Of a stretch of DNA of 64,000 bases, positions 42,367-50,723 are shown piece by piece. The notes beneath the pieces are model-generated. The model saw only the letters and a program-made list of their open reading frames with translations, ran no database searches and was not told the origin of the DNA. The position numbers were made by a program, and so were the translations under genes. The stretch spans positions 124,001 through 188,000 of the forward strand of contig UQPZ01000006.1 in NCBI GenBank assembly GCA_900543145.1, written 5' to 3'. Position 1 is the first letter of the stretch. Every line of letters starts with the position of its first letter. This DNA comes from an uncultured Ruminococcus sp. (lineage in GTDB: Bacteria > Bacillota > Clostridia > Oscillospirales > Ruminococcaceae).

Positions 42367-43425
42367 ATGGCTTTTATTACCGCAGGCGATCTTTCCAAAA
42401 AAATTAAGGCTGGGGATATTGAAAGCCTGTATTATTTCTGCGGTCATGATTCCGGAGCATTGGAGGCGTATGTAAAAAAGCTGATAAAAAGGCTTTGCCC
42501 AGCTGAAGAACAGACCATGAACCTTCACAGCTTTGACGGCAGGAAGCCTGATATAGCCGAAATTGCAGGAGCTTGCGAAATGCTTCCGATGTTTGCTCAG
42601 AGAGTAGTCGTAGCTGTAAACGATCTTAATATGGATACCGTTGTTAAGTCAGACGCAGACGATCTCAGAAAAATTCTTTCCGTTCTTCCTGAAACGACTA
42701 CGGTGATCATTTATTCCACAGGAGTTGATCTGTATAAAAACAAGCGCAGTCTAACGGATAAAAACAAGCGTTTTGCGGATTTCTGCGCCAAGCACGGAAG
42801 CGTTTGCGAGTTTTCATACAGGCGTGTGTCGGATATGGGAAAGAGCATAGCTTCAGCCGTAAAAAAAGCAGGCTGTGATATATCAAAGCAGGACGCCGAA
42901 TACCTTGCGGACTGCTGTCTTTGCGATACCTCGTTTGTCGGACAGGAGATTGAAAAGCTTACCTCTTATGCGGCAGGCAGGAGAATAACTCGTGAGGATA
43001 TAGACACTTTATGCGTAAAAAGAGTCGAGTCTGACGGATTTGCGTTGGCGCTCAATATACTCAGGAGCAACGCCCCTATGGTATTTAACCGTATGAAGGA
43101 GCTTTCAGATCAGAATTATGAGGCTTTTGAAATATTGGGAGTTATCAGCTTTTCCATGACTGATCTTTACAGAGCGAAGCTGGCAAGGTCATCAGGACGT
43201 TCGGTTTCCGACTGTACGACGGATTTTAAATACGGAAGAAACAGGGAATTTGCTGTAAAAAACGCTTATTCGGAATGCGCAAATATTACCTGTGAAAGGA
43301 TCAGGCAGTCGCTTAAAATATTTTCCGATACGGATATACTGCTGAAAACGCGTTCCGGCGGAAAAAGCGCCGACCTACTGGTTCTGGAGCAGGCTGCCGC
43401 TAAGGCTATGGCGCTGCAGTGCTGA
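42367..43425 (+). CDS. holA: DNA polymerase III delta subunit
   Basis: A 352-aa clamp-loader delta subunit: SLYYFCGHDSGALEAYVKKL, MNLHSFDGRKPD, MLPMFAQRVVVAVND, YLADCCLCDTSFVGQEIEKLTSYA, FEILGVISFSMTDLYRAKLA. It opens the beta clamp in the DnaX complex. Placement right after a ComEC gene is the conserved Firmicutes order comEC-holA. Confidence 0.92.
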   Translation: MAFITAGDLSKKIKAGDIESLYYFCGHDSGALEAYVKKLIKRLCPAEEQTMNLHSFDGRKPDIAEIAGACEMLPMFAQRVVVAVNDLNMDTVVKSDADDLRKILSVLPETTTVIIYSTGVDLYKNKRSLTDKNKRFADFCAKHGSVCEFSYRRVSDMGKSIASAVKKAGCDISKQDAEYLADCCLCDTSFVGQEIEKLTSYAAGRRITREDIDTLCVKRVESDGFALALNILRSNAPMVFNRMKELSDQNYEAFEILGVISFSMTDLYRAKLARSSGRSVSDCTTDFKYGRNREFAVKNAYSECANITCERIRQSLKIFSDTDILLKTRSGGKSADLLVLEQAAAKAMALQC

Positions 43426-43512
43426 TAATACTGACTGACATATAAGGCTTCGTTATATTTTGACGGGCGATGCTTAAAACTATAAAGGAGAACATATTCG
43501 CCTGAGTGCGTA

Positions 43513-44133
43513 ATGGTTATTTGTATGGAAAAGATAAAGCTGAAACAGGCTGTCGTAGTCGAGGGAAAATATGATAAAATAAAGCTGTCCTCCTTTATTG
43601 ACGGTGTTATTATCTGTACTAACGGATTCGGCGTATTTAAGGACAAGAAAACTGCGGAGCTTATTCGGCATTACGCTGAAAACTGCGGGATAATAATTCT
43701 TACAGACTCCGATTCGGCAGGCTTTAAAATCAGGGGACATATAAAAGGGATATGCCCGGAGGGTAAAATCATTAATCTTTATATACCGGATATTTTCGGC
43801 AAGGAAAAGCGCAAGGAACGTCCCTCAAAGGAAGGGAAGCTGGGCGTTGAGGGAATTGATACAGAGCTTCTGAGAGAAACCTTTGAAAGGGCGGGAATAC
43901 TGACCTCTGAGCCGAAAAAGGCTTGTATTTCTAAACTCGATTTTTACGAGCTGGGGCTGTCCGGAAAGCCGAACAGCGGAGCTTTAAGAGCAAGGACGGC
44001 AGAAAAATTGGGACTGCCGTCGCTTATTACGGCTAACGCTTTGTTGGAAGCGGTCAATACTATGACGGATAAAACAGGCTTAGAAAAGCTTGTTAAGGAA
44101 CTGAAGGAGAACAGCGAAACGGGGGAGAGCTGA
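43513..44133 (+). CDS. Ribonuclease M5-like Toprim protein (DUF4093 type)
   Basis: A 206-aa protein with Toprim motifs: AVVVEGKYDKIKL (Glu), ICTNGFGVF, IIILTDSDSAGF (DxD) and RGHIKGICPEG. A C-terminal region (SKLDFYELGLSGKPNSGALRARTAEKLGLP) is shared with M5-type proteins. RNase M5 matures 5S rRNA. The only SD (AAAGGAG) is 22 nt from the ATG with a weak hairpin between; ATG 43525 is another candidate start. Confidence 0.85.
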   Translation: MVICMEKIKLKQAVVVEGKYDKIKLSSFIDGVIICTNGFGVFKDKKTAELIRHYAENCGIIILTDSDSAGFKIRGHIKGICPEGKIINLYIPDIFGKEKRKERPSKEGKLGVEGIDTELLRETFERAGILTSEPKKACISKLDFYELGLSGKPNSGALRARTAEKLGLPSLITANALLEAVNTMTDKTGLEKLVKELKENSETGES

Positions 44134-44135
44134 AA

Positions 44136-45529
44136 TTGACTTTTTCAAGCATATTGTTTCTGTATTTTTTTCTCCCTGTTTTTATGGGGATATACGGGAT
44201 CTGCAAGCCTGAGCAGAGAGCGAAGATCCTTATGCTCGGTAGCTGTTTTTTTACTGCGTGGAAAGATCCTCTGGGACTTATAAACCTTTTTGCCGCTGTT
44301 TTGCTTGCTTACATAGGCGGGATATTGATATATAATTTCAGGACGGACGTGAAAAAGAGCAGAATTTTGCTTGGCTTATGCTGCGCTGTAAACGCGGCAA
44401 TGCTTATAACTTTTTCCTACAGCGGATTCAGCAGAACAGGACTTTTCGGTTTGTTATCCGAAGCTGACGGGCGGTTCAGACTATATGCGGCGTTTGGAGT
44501 TACAGTTTATACGCTTCACAGCATTTCCTACTGTACTGATATTTACAGGGGGTTAATAAAGCCTGAAATTAAATTTTCCTGCGTATTTTCGTATGTGGGA
44601 TTTATGCCTTCGCTTATCTGCGGTCCTCTGGTAAGATTCGGTGATATATCTGACGGACTTAGATCTCCGCAGATCAACAGTCAAAAGCTGTCAGACGGTA
44701 TTCTGCTTTTTATGTTCGGATTAAGTGAAAAGGTGATAATATCAAATCAGTTGGGAGCTTTATGGAAGGATATAGCTTTAGTAGGAACAGATTCTATGTC
44801 GCTTGTAACTGCGTGGCTGGCGCTGTTTGTTTTCGGGTTCTGGTTTTACTTTGAATTTCTTAGCTTTTCACATATGGCCAGAGGCTTTGCACTTATGCTT
44901 GGATTTGAGGTAAACCCGAACTTCAGGCATCCGTTTGCAAAGAAAACGGTAAGGGATTTCTGTTCTTCCTTTAATATTTCACTAAATAGGTGGGCGGAGG
45001 ATTATATATATTTGTCTTTTGGTAAAAGTAAGATATCCTCTGTTGCTGCTGCCGCAAAAATGCTGCTGTGTGCCTTGGCTGTAGGTTTATGGTACGGAAC
45101 AGGGATAAACTTTGTTCTCTGGACGGTTTTTATTGCTCTGCTCATATTAGCTGAGAATAGCCTGAAAAGCGTTTTATCGCGTATCCCTTCAGTAATAAGG
45201 TTCATAATGACTCAGCTTACGGTGCTTTTCAGCTGGTCGGTCTTGGCGGGCAGAGATCTTCACGAAACATTCGGATATATAAGGGCTATGTTCCGTTGGG
45301 AAATATCCTCCGGTGATAACGGATTGTGGTATTGGCTCAGATCCTCATTCCTCTGTTCGGTATATGTATTTTACTGGCGTCACCTTTGCTCAAGACGCTG
45401 TATTCAAAGCTAAATGATCTGAAATTCAGCGTTATAAGCTTTTCAAAGCCTATGATAATACTGGCTCTGCTCATTCTTTGTACTGCTTTTATGGTTTCAG
45501 GAAACAGCAGAGCGGCTTTTGCTTTCTGA
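44136..45529 (+). pseudogene. MBOAT-family O-acyltransferase (AlgI/DltB-like), frameshifted near its C-terminus
   Basis: The main frame (44136-45413) encodes a membrane O-acyltransferase: FSSILFLYFFLPVFMGIYG, LHSISYCTDIYRG, GFMPSLICGPLVRFGD, WFYFEFLSFSHMARGFALMLG, NISLNRWAEDYIYL and LWYGTGINFVLWT. It ends abnormally after about 45330. The last two helices are in the -1 frame (LAQILIPLFGICILLASPLL, KPMIILALLILC) and end FAF at 45529. The switch is near 45325-45345. The full protein would be about 464 aa, the AlgI length, so the gene is either disrupted or a base is missing in the assembly. Confidence 0.8.
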
Positions 45530-45541
45530 CAGGAGGATAAA

Positions 45542-46639
45542 ATGAAAAAAATATTGAATTATATATCTGCATTTCTGTTTTTCGCTTTTATTTTAATGTT
45601 TGCAGTAAGCACAGTTTTATTCCGTAATACTGGATCGGCTAAAGATAAGATCCGTGAGGGTGATACTGTTCAGAAGCAGCTGCAAAGCTATATAAGCAGC
45701 CGTTTTCCGCTCAGGAACAATTTCAGATCACTTTACAGTACAGTTATGGTAGGCTCGGGTCAGAATCGTCTGGGCAGTATTTATGTTGACGAGAACAGGC
45801 TTATAGAAATTTTCGATAAAACTGATGAAAAAAGGATAAACAACGCGGTAGGATATATCAACAGCTTTAAGGAAAAGCATAAAAACAGCGCAGTCTGCGC
45901 TATGCTCGTTCCAACGGCTTCAGGCATATATAAATCACAGCTTCCGTCCTTTGCTTCTGCAGTAGATCAGCAAAAGCTTATTGACGATATTTATTACCGT
46001 CTGGATAAAAGTATTGTAACTCTTGACGCATTTAATCCGCTTTTTGCGGCAAGGGACGACTATATTTATTTCAGGACGGACAGCAGATGGACTTCGTTTG
46101 GAGCTTACGCAGTCTATAAAAGCGTTATTCCAAAGCTTGGCTTTCAGCCGGTCGATCTTTCAAATTACGATATTGAATATGCCGACAGAAGCTTTTACGG
46201 CAACCTATATTTAAAAACCTATTACGGAGGAGTATCCGCTGATACCATTAACATATTCAGAAACAAAAACGGAAGCTATGTTACCGGTACGGAAGGCTAT
46301 AAGAATGAGCAGAAATTTACGTCTAAATCGGTATACTACGATTCTGCGCTTCAGTCCGGGGATAAGTATGGTATCTTTCTGAACGGAGATCAGTATAAAA
46401 AATATGTTGTAACTACCTCCGTCAGCTCAGGGCCGGATATTCTTATTATAAAAGGCAGCTATGCTAACTGCATGATCCCTCTGCTTACGCCTCACTACAG
46501 GAGCATTACGCTTGTTGATCTTGATAAGCTTGAAAATGAGACCCTTGAAGATGTTGCAGATATTGAAAGCTATGACCAGATCTTGTTTTTGTATGATATA
46601 AAGCAGTTCTGCAGAAGCGGCAGCTTTGAACTTCTGTAA
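45542..46639 (+). CDS. AlgJ/DHHW-family partner of the MBOAT acyltransferase
   Basis: A 365-aa protein with an N-terminal signal anchor (YISAFLFFAFILMFAVSTVLF) and an SGNH-like fold typical of DHHW/AlgX proteins that pair with MBOAT transferases to acylate exported polymers. The family motif (TDHHW or DTHW) reads FRTDSRWTSFGAY here, so the His is replaced by Arg and the Asp is kept. It lies 13 nt after the MBOAT gene. Catalysis may be lost or changed. Confidence 0.83.
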   Translation: MKKILNYISAFLFFAFILMFAVSTVLFRNTGSAKDKIREGDTVQKQLQSYISSRFPLRNNFRSLYSTVMVGSGQNRLGSIYVDENRLIEIFDKTDEKRINNAVGYINSFKEKHKNSAVCAMLVPTASGIYKSQLPSFASAVDQQKLIDDIYYRLDKSIVTLDAFNPLFAARDDYIYFRTDSRWTSFGAYAVYKSVIPKLGFQPVDLSNYDIEYADRSFYGNLYLKTYYGGVSADTINIFRNKNGSYVTGTEGYKNEQKFTSKSVYYDSALQSGDKYGIFLNGDQYKKYVVTTSVSSGPDILIIKGSYANCMIPLLTPHYRSITLVDLDKLENETLEDVADIESYDQILFLYDIKQFCRSGSFELL

Positions 46640-46792
46640 AAGTAAACATAATTCAGTCTTGATTTTAATATTTGAACGTCGGCTAGTTCTTTACCTTACG
46701 TCCTGCCGTAAAAAGACGGAAGGATCATATCATTCTCCCTGAAATTCCATTTGATTGCTATATATTTTATCCTCAGAAAATCAGCTGAACTA

Positions 46793-46821
46793 TTGAAAAT
46801 CGGGAGAATTTGTGGTATAAT
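46793..46821 (+). promoter_or_regulatory. Promoter of pyrB
   Basis: TTGAAA, 17-nt spacer, perfect TATAAT. Confidence 0.75.
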
Positions 46822-46856
46822 GTCAGAAACGTGTTTTTGATGAAAGGTTGGTTTAT

Positions 46857-47942
46857 ATGAGCGGCTATAATGATTTTATACATCTGATTGACCTGAACGA
46901 CTATCCGGTTTCGTGGTGGAAACAGCTTCTGGAGCTTGGTCATGCAATAAAGGAAGATCCTCAGGATTACAGTGAAGCCTGTAAAGGGAAAATAATGGGT
47001 ACTCTCTTTTATGAGCCTTCAACCAGAACGCAGATGTCTTTTCAGACGGCTATGCTTAGATTGGGAGGAACGATCATAGGCTTTGATAACCCTGCGACCT
47101 CGTCTGTTGCAAAGGGGGAGAATATAAAGGACACTACCAAGATAGTATCCGGATATGCTGATATTCTCGTTATGCGCCATCCTGTTGCCGGTTCGGTAAA
47201 GGCAGCGGCGCTTACTGCCGAATGTCCGGTAATAAATGCTGGCGACGGAGGTCATCTTCATCCAACTCAGACGCTTACCGACCTGCTTACGCTCAGAGAG
47301 GAAAAGGGTACGCTTGAGGATCTGACTATCGGGCTGTGCGGCGATCTTAAAAACGGAAGAACTGTACATTCGCTTATTAAGGCGATGTCCTGCTTCAAGG
47401 GTAATAGGTTTGTGCTTATATCAACGAAGGAGCTGGCGCTTCCTATGTACGTTAAGGATTTACTTGCCGCAGGAGGTCATGAATACAAGGAGGTTTCAAG
47501 TCTTGACGAAGCTATGCCTGAACTGGACGTTCTTTATATGACAAGGATCCAGCAGGAGCGTTTTGCTTCAAGAGAGGAATACGAGGCTCAGAAGGGCAGC
47601 TATATTCTGGATAAGGCTAAGCTTATAAACGCAAAGCCGGATCTTGCGGTTCTTCATCCGCTTCCTAGAGTAGATGAAATAGCCGTCGAGGTTGATGATG
47701 ACAGCAGGGCAATGTATTTTAAGCAGGCAAAATACGGAATGTATATCAGAATGGCGCTGATACTGACTGTTCTCAGCGGAAAAGGTACTCCTGCGCCGCT
47801 TGTATACGGCAGAGTCCTGCCGTATGTAAAATGCTCAAATCCTAAGTGCATTACAAATCACGAAGAATATCTGCCTAAATATTTTATCGGCAAAGGCGAT
47901 ACTGTTATATGCGAATACTGCGACGAGAGAACTCTGATATAA
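46857..47942 (+). CDS. pyrB: Aspartate carbamoyltransferase fused to a PyrI-type zinc domain
   Basis: Residues 1-315 form catalytic PyrB: carbamoyl-phosphate loop FYEPSTRTQMSF, GDGGHLHPTQTLTDLLT and LHPLPRVDEIA. The last 40 residues (CSNPKCITNHEEYL, GDTVICEYCDERTL) match the four-Cys zinc domain of the regulatory chain PyrI, which normally bridges catalytic trimers. It catalyses the first committed step of pyrimidine synthesis. No allosteric nucleotide domain is present. ATG 46857 is preferred with GAAAGG 9 nt upstream; TTG 46848 overlaps the SD. Confidence 0.93.
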   Translation: MSGYNDFIHLIDLNDYPVSWWKQLLELGHAIKEDPQDYSEACKGKIMGTLFYEPSTRTQMSFQTAMLRLGGTIIGFDNPATSSVAKGENIKDTTKIVSGYADILVMRHPVAGSVKAAALTAECPVINAGDGGHLHPTQTLTDLLTLREEKGTLEDLTIGLCGDLKNGRTVHSLIKAMSCFKGNRFVLISTKELALPMYVKDLLAAGGHEYKEVSSLDEAMPELDVLYMTRIQQERFASREEYEAQKGSYILDKAKLINAKPDLAVLHPLPRVDEIAVEVDDDSRAMYFKQAKYGMYIRMALILTVLSGKGTPAPLVYGRVLPYVKCSNPKCITNHEEYLPKYFIGKGDTVICEYCDERTLI

Positions 47943-47978
47943 AGCGGATATGCTGACAAAGGCTTTTGGCTTTACTAT

Positions 47979-48022
47979 AACCGTGCGGCTCGGTATTATC
48001 TTTACCGTACGGTTAGTTTTTG
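47979..48022 (+). terminator. Terminator of pyrB
   Basis: AACCGTGCGG and CCGTACGGTT form a stem (one G-U) with a 16-nt loop, then TTTTT. Confidence 0.8.
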
Positions 48023-48095
48023 TAATAATATTATGTAGTTTGGCGTCTTATTCCTAAATACATCTGACGTTCATGTAAAATTAGGTGTAACTTAA

Positions 48096-48124
48096 TTGAT
48101 TAAAGGTGTAAATTGTAGTATAAT
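48096..48124 (+). promoter_or_regulatory. Promoter of the amidase gene
   Basis: TTGATT, 17-nt spacer, perfect TATAAT. Confidence 0.7.
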
Positions 48125-48156
48125 AATACTTATAAAATATAAGGAGTTAATTTTTC

Positions 48157-49155
48157 ATGGCGAATATTTCAGATGAAGAATTTGAAAGACTGTACGGAAG
48201 ACCGCCGGTAAGGACTGCCAGAAAGAAGAGAAAGATATACTGGAACCGGATAATTATAGCTGCTCTTATTTTTATACTTATAATTTTCGGGATATTTCAA
48301 ATGATAAAAAGTATAATAAATCATTTTAAAAAGGAAGATAATATTCCTGCCGCAGTGCAGACCGACTCTGTTTCGGAAAGCGATACTCAGAGTACGGCAG
48401 AATCTCAGGTCAAAGTGTCCGAACTGCAGTTTAAGGTATGTATTGACCCAGGACACGGAGATACCGACGGCGGAACGGCAAATGCGGACAACACAAGGCT
48501 TGAAAAAGACGACAATTTAAGAATTGCCCTGCTGGTCCGAAAATATCTTGAGGAATACGGCGCGACAGTCGTTATGACAAGATCGGACGATACCTTTGTT
48601 GAGCTTGAGGAACGCTGTACTATCGCAAACGACGCAAAGGCGGATATGTATGTTTCGCTTCACCGCAACAGCTACGATGGAGATATTAGAGGCGTTGAGA
48701 TCTGGGTACATAATAAAGAGCCTAAGGAGGATACCGTATTGGCTCAGAATATAATGAGCAGGCTTTCGGAAGCCGGAATTTCGGAAAACCGCGGCGTTCA
48801 GTACGGATATGTCGGAATTCCCGGAGATAATTATTATGTAAACGCTGATACGAAAATGCCAAGCTGTCTTGTTGAACTGGGATTTATAACCGACGAAACG
48901 GACAACAGGCTTTTTGATAAAAATATTGACGCTTATGCTAAGGCTGTTGCTGAGGGAATTATCCAGTCGGCAAAGGATCTTGGTGTTATTGATGATGACG
49001 GAACCAGACTCTTGAATCAGCAGCTTATTTCTAAGGATAAGGAATATGATTCATCTCTGACCGACAGTACGGGGTCAGGAGAAAACAGTGCATCAGATTT
49101 TCCGCCCGGAGGACATTTATATAATCAGGGAGAACAGCAGAATTATAACAGGTAA
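48157..49155 (+). CDS. N-acetylmuramoyl-L-alanine amidase (Amidase_3, CwlD/AmiC type)
   Basis: A 332-aa protein with a basic N-terminus, signal anchor (IIIAALIFILIIFGIFQMI), a Ser/Thr-rich spacer and a zinc amidase domain (about 95-280): KVCIDPGHGDTDGG, ADMYVSLHRNSYDG, VEIWVHN and CLVELGFITDETDN, which supply the Zn ligands and catalytic Glu. A 50-residue polar tail follows. CwlD-type enzymes work with PdaA to make muramic-delta-lactam in spore cortex; the PdaA-like gene at 49724 is consistent with this. Confidence 0.92.
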   Translation: MANISDEEFERLYGRPPVRTARKKRKIYWNRIIIAALIFILIIFGIFQMIKSIINHFKKEDNIPAAVQTDSVSESDTQSTAESQVKVSELQFKVCIDPGHGDTDGGTANADNTRLEKDDNLRIALLVRKYLEEYGATVVMTRSDDTFVELEERCTIANDAKADMYVSLHRNSYDGDIRGVEIWVHNKEPKEDTVLAQNIMSRLSEAGISENRGVQYGYVGIPGDNYYVNADTKMPSCLVELGFITDETDNRLFDKNIDAYAKAVAEGIIQSAKDLGVIDDDGTRLLNQQLISKDKEYDSSLTDSTGSGENSASDFPPGGHLYNQGEQQNYNR

Positions 49156-49166
49156 TAATCGCAGAT

Positions 49167-49211
49167 AAAACAGCAGCGCAAAAGCAGATTGCTAAAGCGC
49201 TGCTGTTTTTA
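49167..49211 (+). terminator. Terminator of the amidase gene
   Basis: AAAACAGCAGCGC and GCGCTGCTGTTTTT form a perfect 13-bp stem with a 17-nt loop. Confidence 0.9.
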
Positions 49212-49268
49212 ATTGCGATAAATCAGTTTAGAATCAACAGCTTCTGATTTTCATTTATAGATGCAAAA

Positions 49269-49559
49269 CTAAAAGCTTCCGCCGTTTCTGCGGTATTCGT
49301 CAGCCTTTTCGTTTATTTTTTTTGCAAGTTCGTCAAGCCCTGCGGGAGAGTATTCCTCATGAAATTCACAAATATAGCTTTCTGGTCCAGTCAGATCAAA
49401 GCACTTTTTTCCTAGCCAGATAACTCCGTACAATTCATCGGAGCCGTCGTTTTGTCTGTACATTATCCTATAGTTAAATTCCTGAAAGACGCTGCCTGTC
49501 CATATGTTTTTAAAATCAAAAAAGGTAAATGTAGGCAGATCCAAATAACCGTTAAGCAT
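49269..49559 (-). CDS. Conserved-looking hypothetical protein
   Basis: A soluble 96-aa protein starting MLNGYLDLPTFTFFDFKN and containing EFNYRIMYRQNDGSDELYGVIWLG and FHEEYSPAGLDELAKKI. It resembles small alpha/beta proteins of unknown function in Clostridia. ATG 49559 is chosen with GGAGG 7 nt upstream; the earlier ATG (49583) lies before that SD. Convergent with the amidase gene. No family assigned. Confidence 0.65.
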   Translation of the reverse strand: MLNGYLDLPTFTFFDFKNIWTGSVFQEFNYRIMYRQNDGSDELYGVIWLGKKCFDLTGPESYICEFHEEYSPAGLDELAKKINEKADEYRRNGGSF

Positions 49560-49723
49560 TTTAATTCCTCCGTAGTCATGCATTTTTATGTTTAATGCTA
49601 TTATATCATAAAAGCCGTTTTATATCAAGTTTAAAAAATACAGAATTTTCATAGACCTTTTCAGATAAGTTTTGAAATTTTAGTGGAATACTAATTTTAA
49701 AATATTTGAAAAGGAGCAATGAA

Positions 49724-50563
49724 ATGAAAAAAGTTTTGTTACTGGCATTGGCTGCGGCTGCGGCGCTTACCTCCTGCGGCAAAACAGAAAATGCAGCTGA
49801 CAGCAAATCCGCGCCTGAAACAGCGCAGTCCGAAAATCTCGTAGAGCCGGTCATAATCGGCGCACAGACGGCTGTAAAGAATTTTTCGTCACTGTCAACT
49901 GAAAAGCACGGTTACGGTCAGGGAGTTCAGCTGGACGATAAAAACCGTCCGACGGGAGCTTTGGATTTTAATAGTGCATACGGAAAATATAACGCTAAAG
50001 CTATTACCGAAGATAAGGGAAAGATATATCTTACCTTTGATCAGGGCTATGAAAACGGATATACCGCACAAATACTGGATACGCTTAAAGAGAAAAAGGT
50101 AAAGGCTACGTTCTTTGTACTTCAGGACTATGCGGAGAAAAACCCTGAGCTTGTAAAGCGTATGATAGACGAGGGTCATACTGTCGGAAATCATTCGGTA
50201 AGCCATTATTCAATGCCTTCGCTCAGCGAACAGGAATGCCGTGACGAGATCGAGGGACTGCATAAGTATATCAAGGACGAGTTCGGCTATGAAATGACGG
50301 AATTCCGTCCTCCGATGGGAGAGTTTTCCGAGCTTTCTCTTGCCGTAACTCAGGACTGCGGCTATGAAACTGTTCTCTGGAGCTACGCTTATGCTGACTG
50401 GGATGTAGATAATCAGCCGTCTGAGGAGGAGGCTTTCGGTAAGCTTACCGGAGCGGTTCATGACGGAGCAATCTATCTTCTTCACTCGGTATCCTCAACT
50501 AATACTGAGGTACTGCCTGATTTTATTGACGCGGTAAGAGAAAAGGGATATGAGTTCGGCTGA
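49724..50563 (+). CDS. Polysaccharide deacetylase lipoprotein, PdaA-like
   Basis: A 279-aa lipoprotein (signal with lipobox LTSC, Cys about residue 18). The NodB domain has KIYLTFDQGYENGYTAQILD, KVKATFFVLQDY, EGHTVGNHSVSHYSM (metal-binding His pair), EFRPPMGEFSELSL and YLLHSVSS. TFDQGYENG replaces the usual TFDDG, as in Bacillus PdaA (TFDNGYENG), which makes muramic-delta-lactam in spore cortex. ATG 49724 follows AAGGAG by 7 nt. Its lipid anchor differs from Bacillus PdaA. Confidence 0.9.
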   Translation: MKKVLLLALAAAAALTSCGKTENAADSKSAPETAQSENLVEPVIIGAQTAVKNFSSLSTEKHGYGQGVQLDDKNRPTGALDFNSAYGKYNAKAITEDKGKIYLTFDQGYENGYTAQILDTLKEKKVKATFFVLQDYAEKNPELVKRMIDEGHTVGNHSVSHYSMPSLSEQECRDEIEGLHKYIKDEFGYEMTEFRPPMGEFSELSLAVTQDCGYETVLWSYAYADWDVDNQPSEEEAFGKLTGAVHDGAIYLLHSVSSTNTEVLPDFIDAVREKGYEFG

Positions 50564-50587
50564 TCATATTAAAGGGTTATATTCCCT

Positions 50588-50624
50588 AAAGTGCGGAAAC
50601 AAACAGTTTTCCGCACTTTTTTTG
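50588..50624 (+). terminator. Terminator of the PdaA-like gene
   Basis: AAAGTGCGGAAA and TTTCCGCACTTTTTTT form a perfect stem. Confidence 0.9.
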
Positions 50625-50649
50625 TTTCTGTTTTGTAATATATGACACC

Positions 50650-50678
50650 TTGACATTCTGTTAATAATGTGTTATATT
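50650..50678 (+). promoter_or_regulatory. Promoter of the 50724 secreted-protein gene
   Basis: Perfect TTGACA, 17-nt spacer, TATATT. Confidence 0.75.
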
Positions 50679-50723
50679 TTATTTATTAAGTTATAATCAT
50701 AATTAAAATTTGGAGGGAACAAA

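Noticed and set aside
46698..46728. Terminator after the DHHW-like gene
   Set aside because: A weak stem (CCTGCCGT/ACGGAAGG) exists but no T-tract follows.
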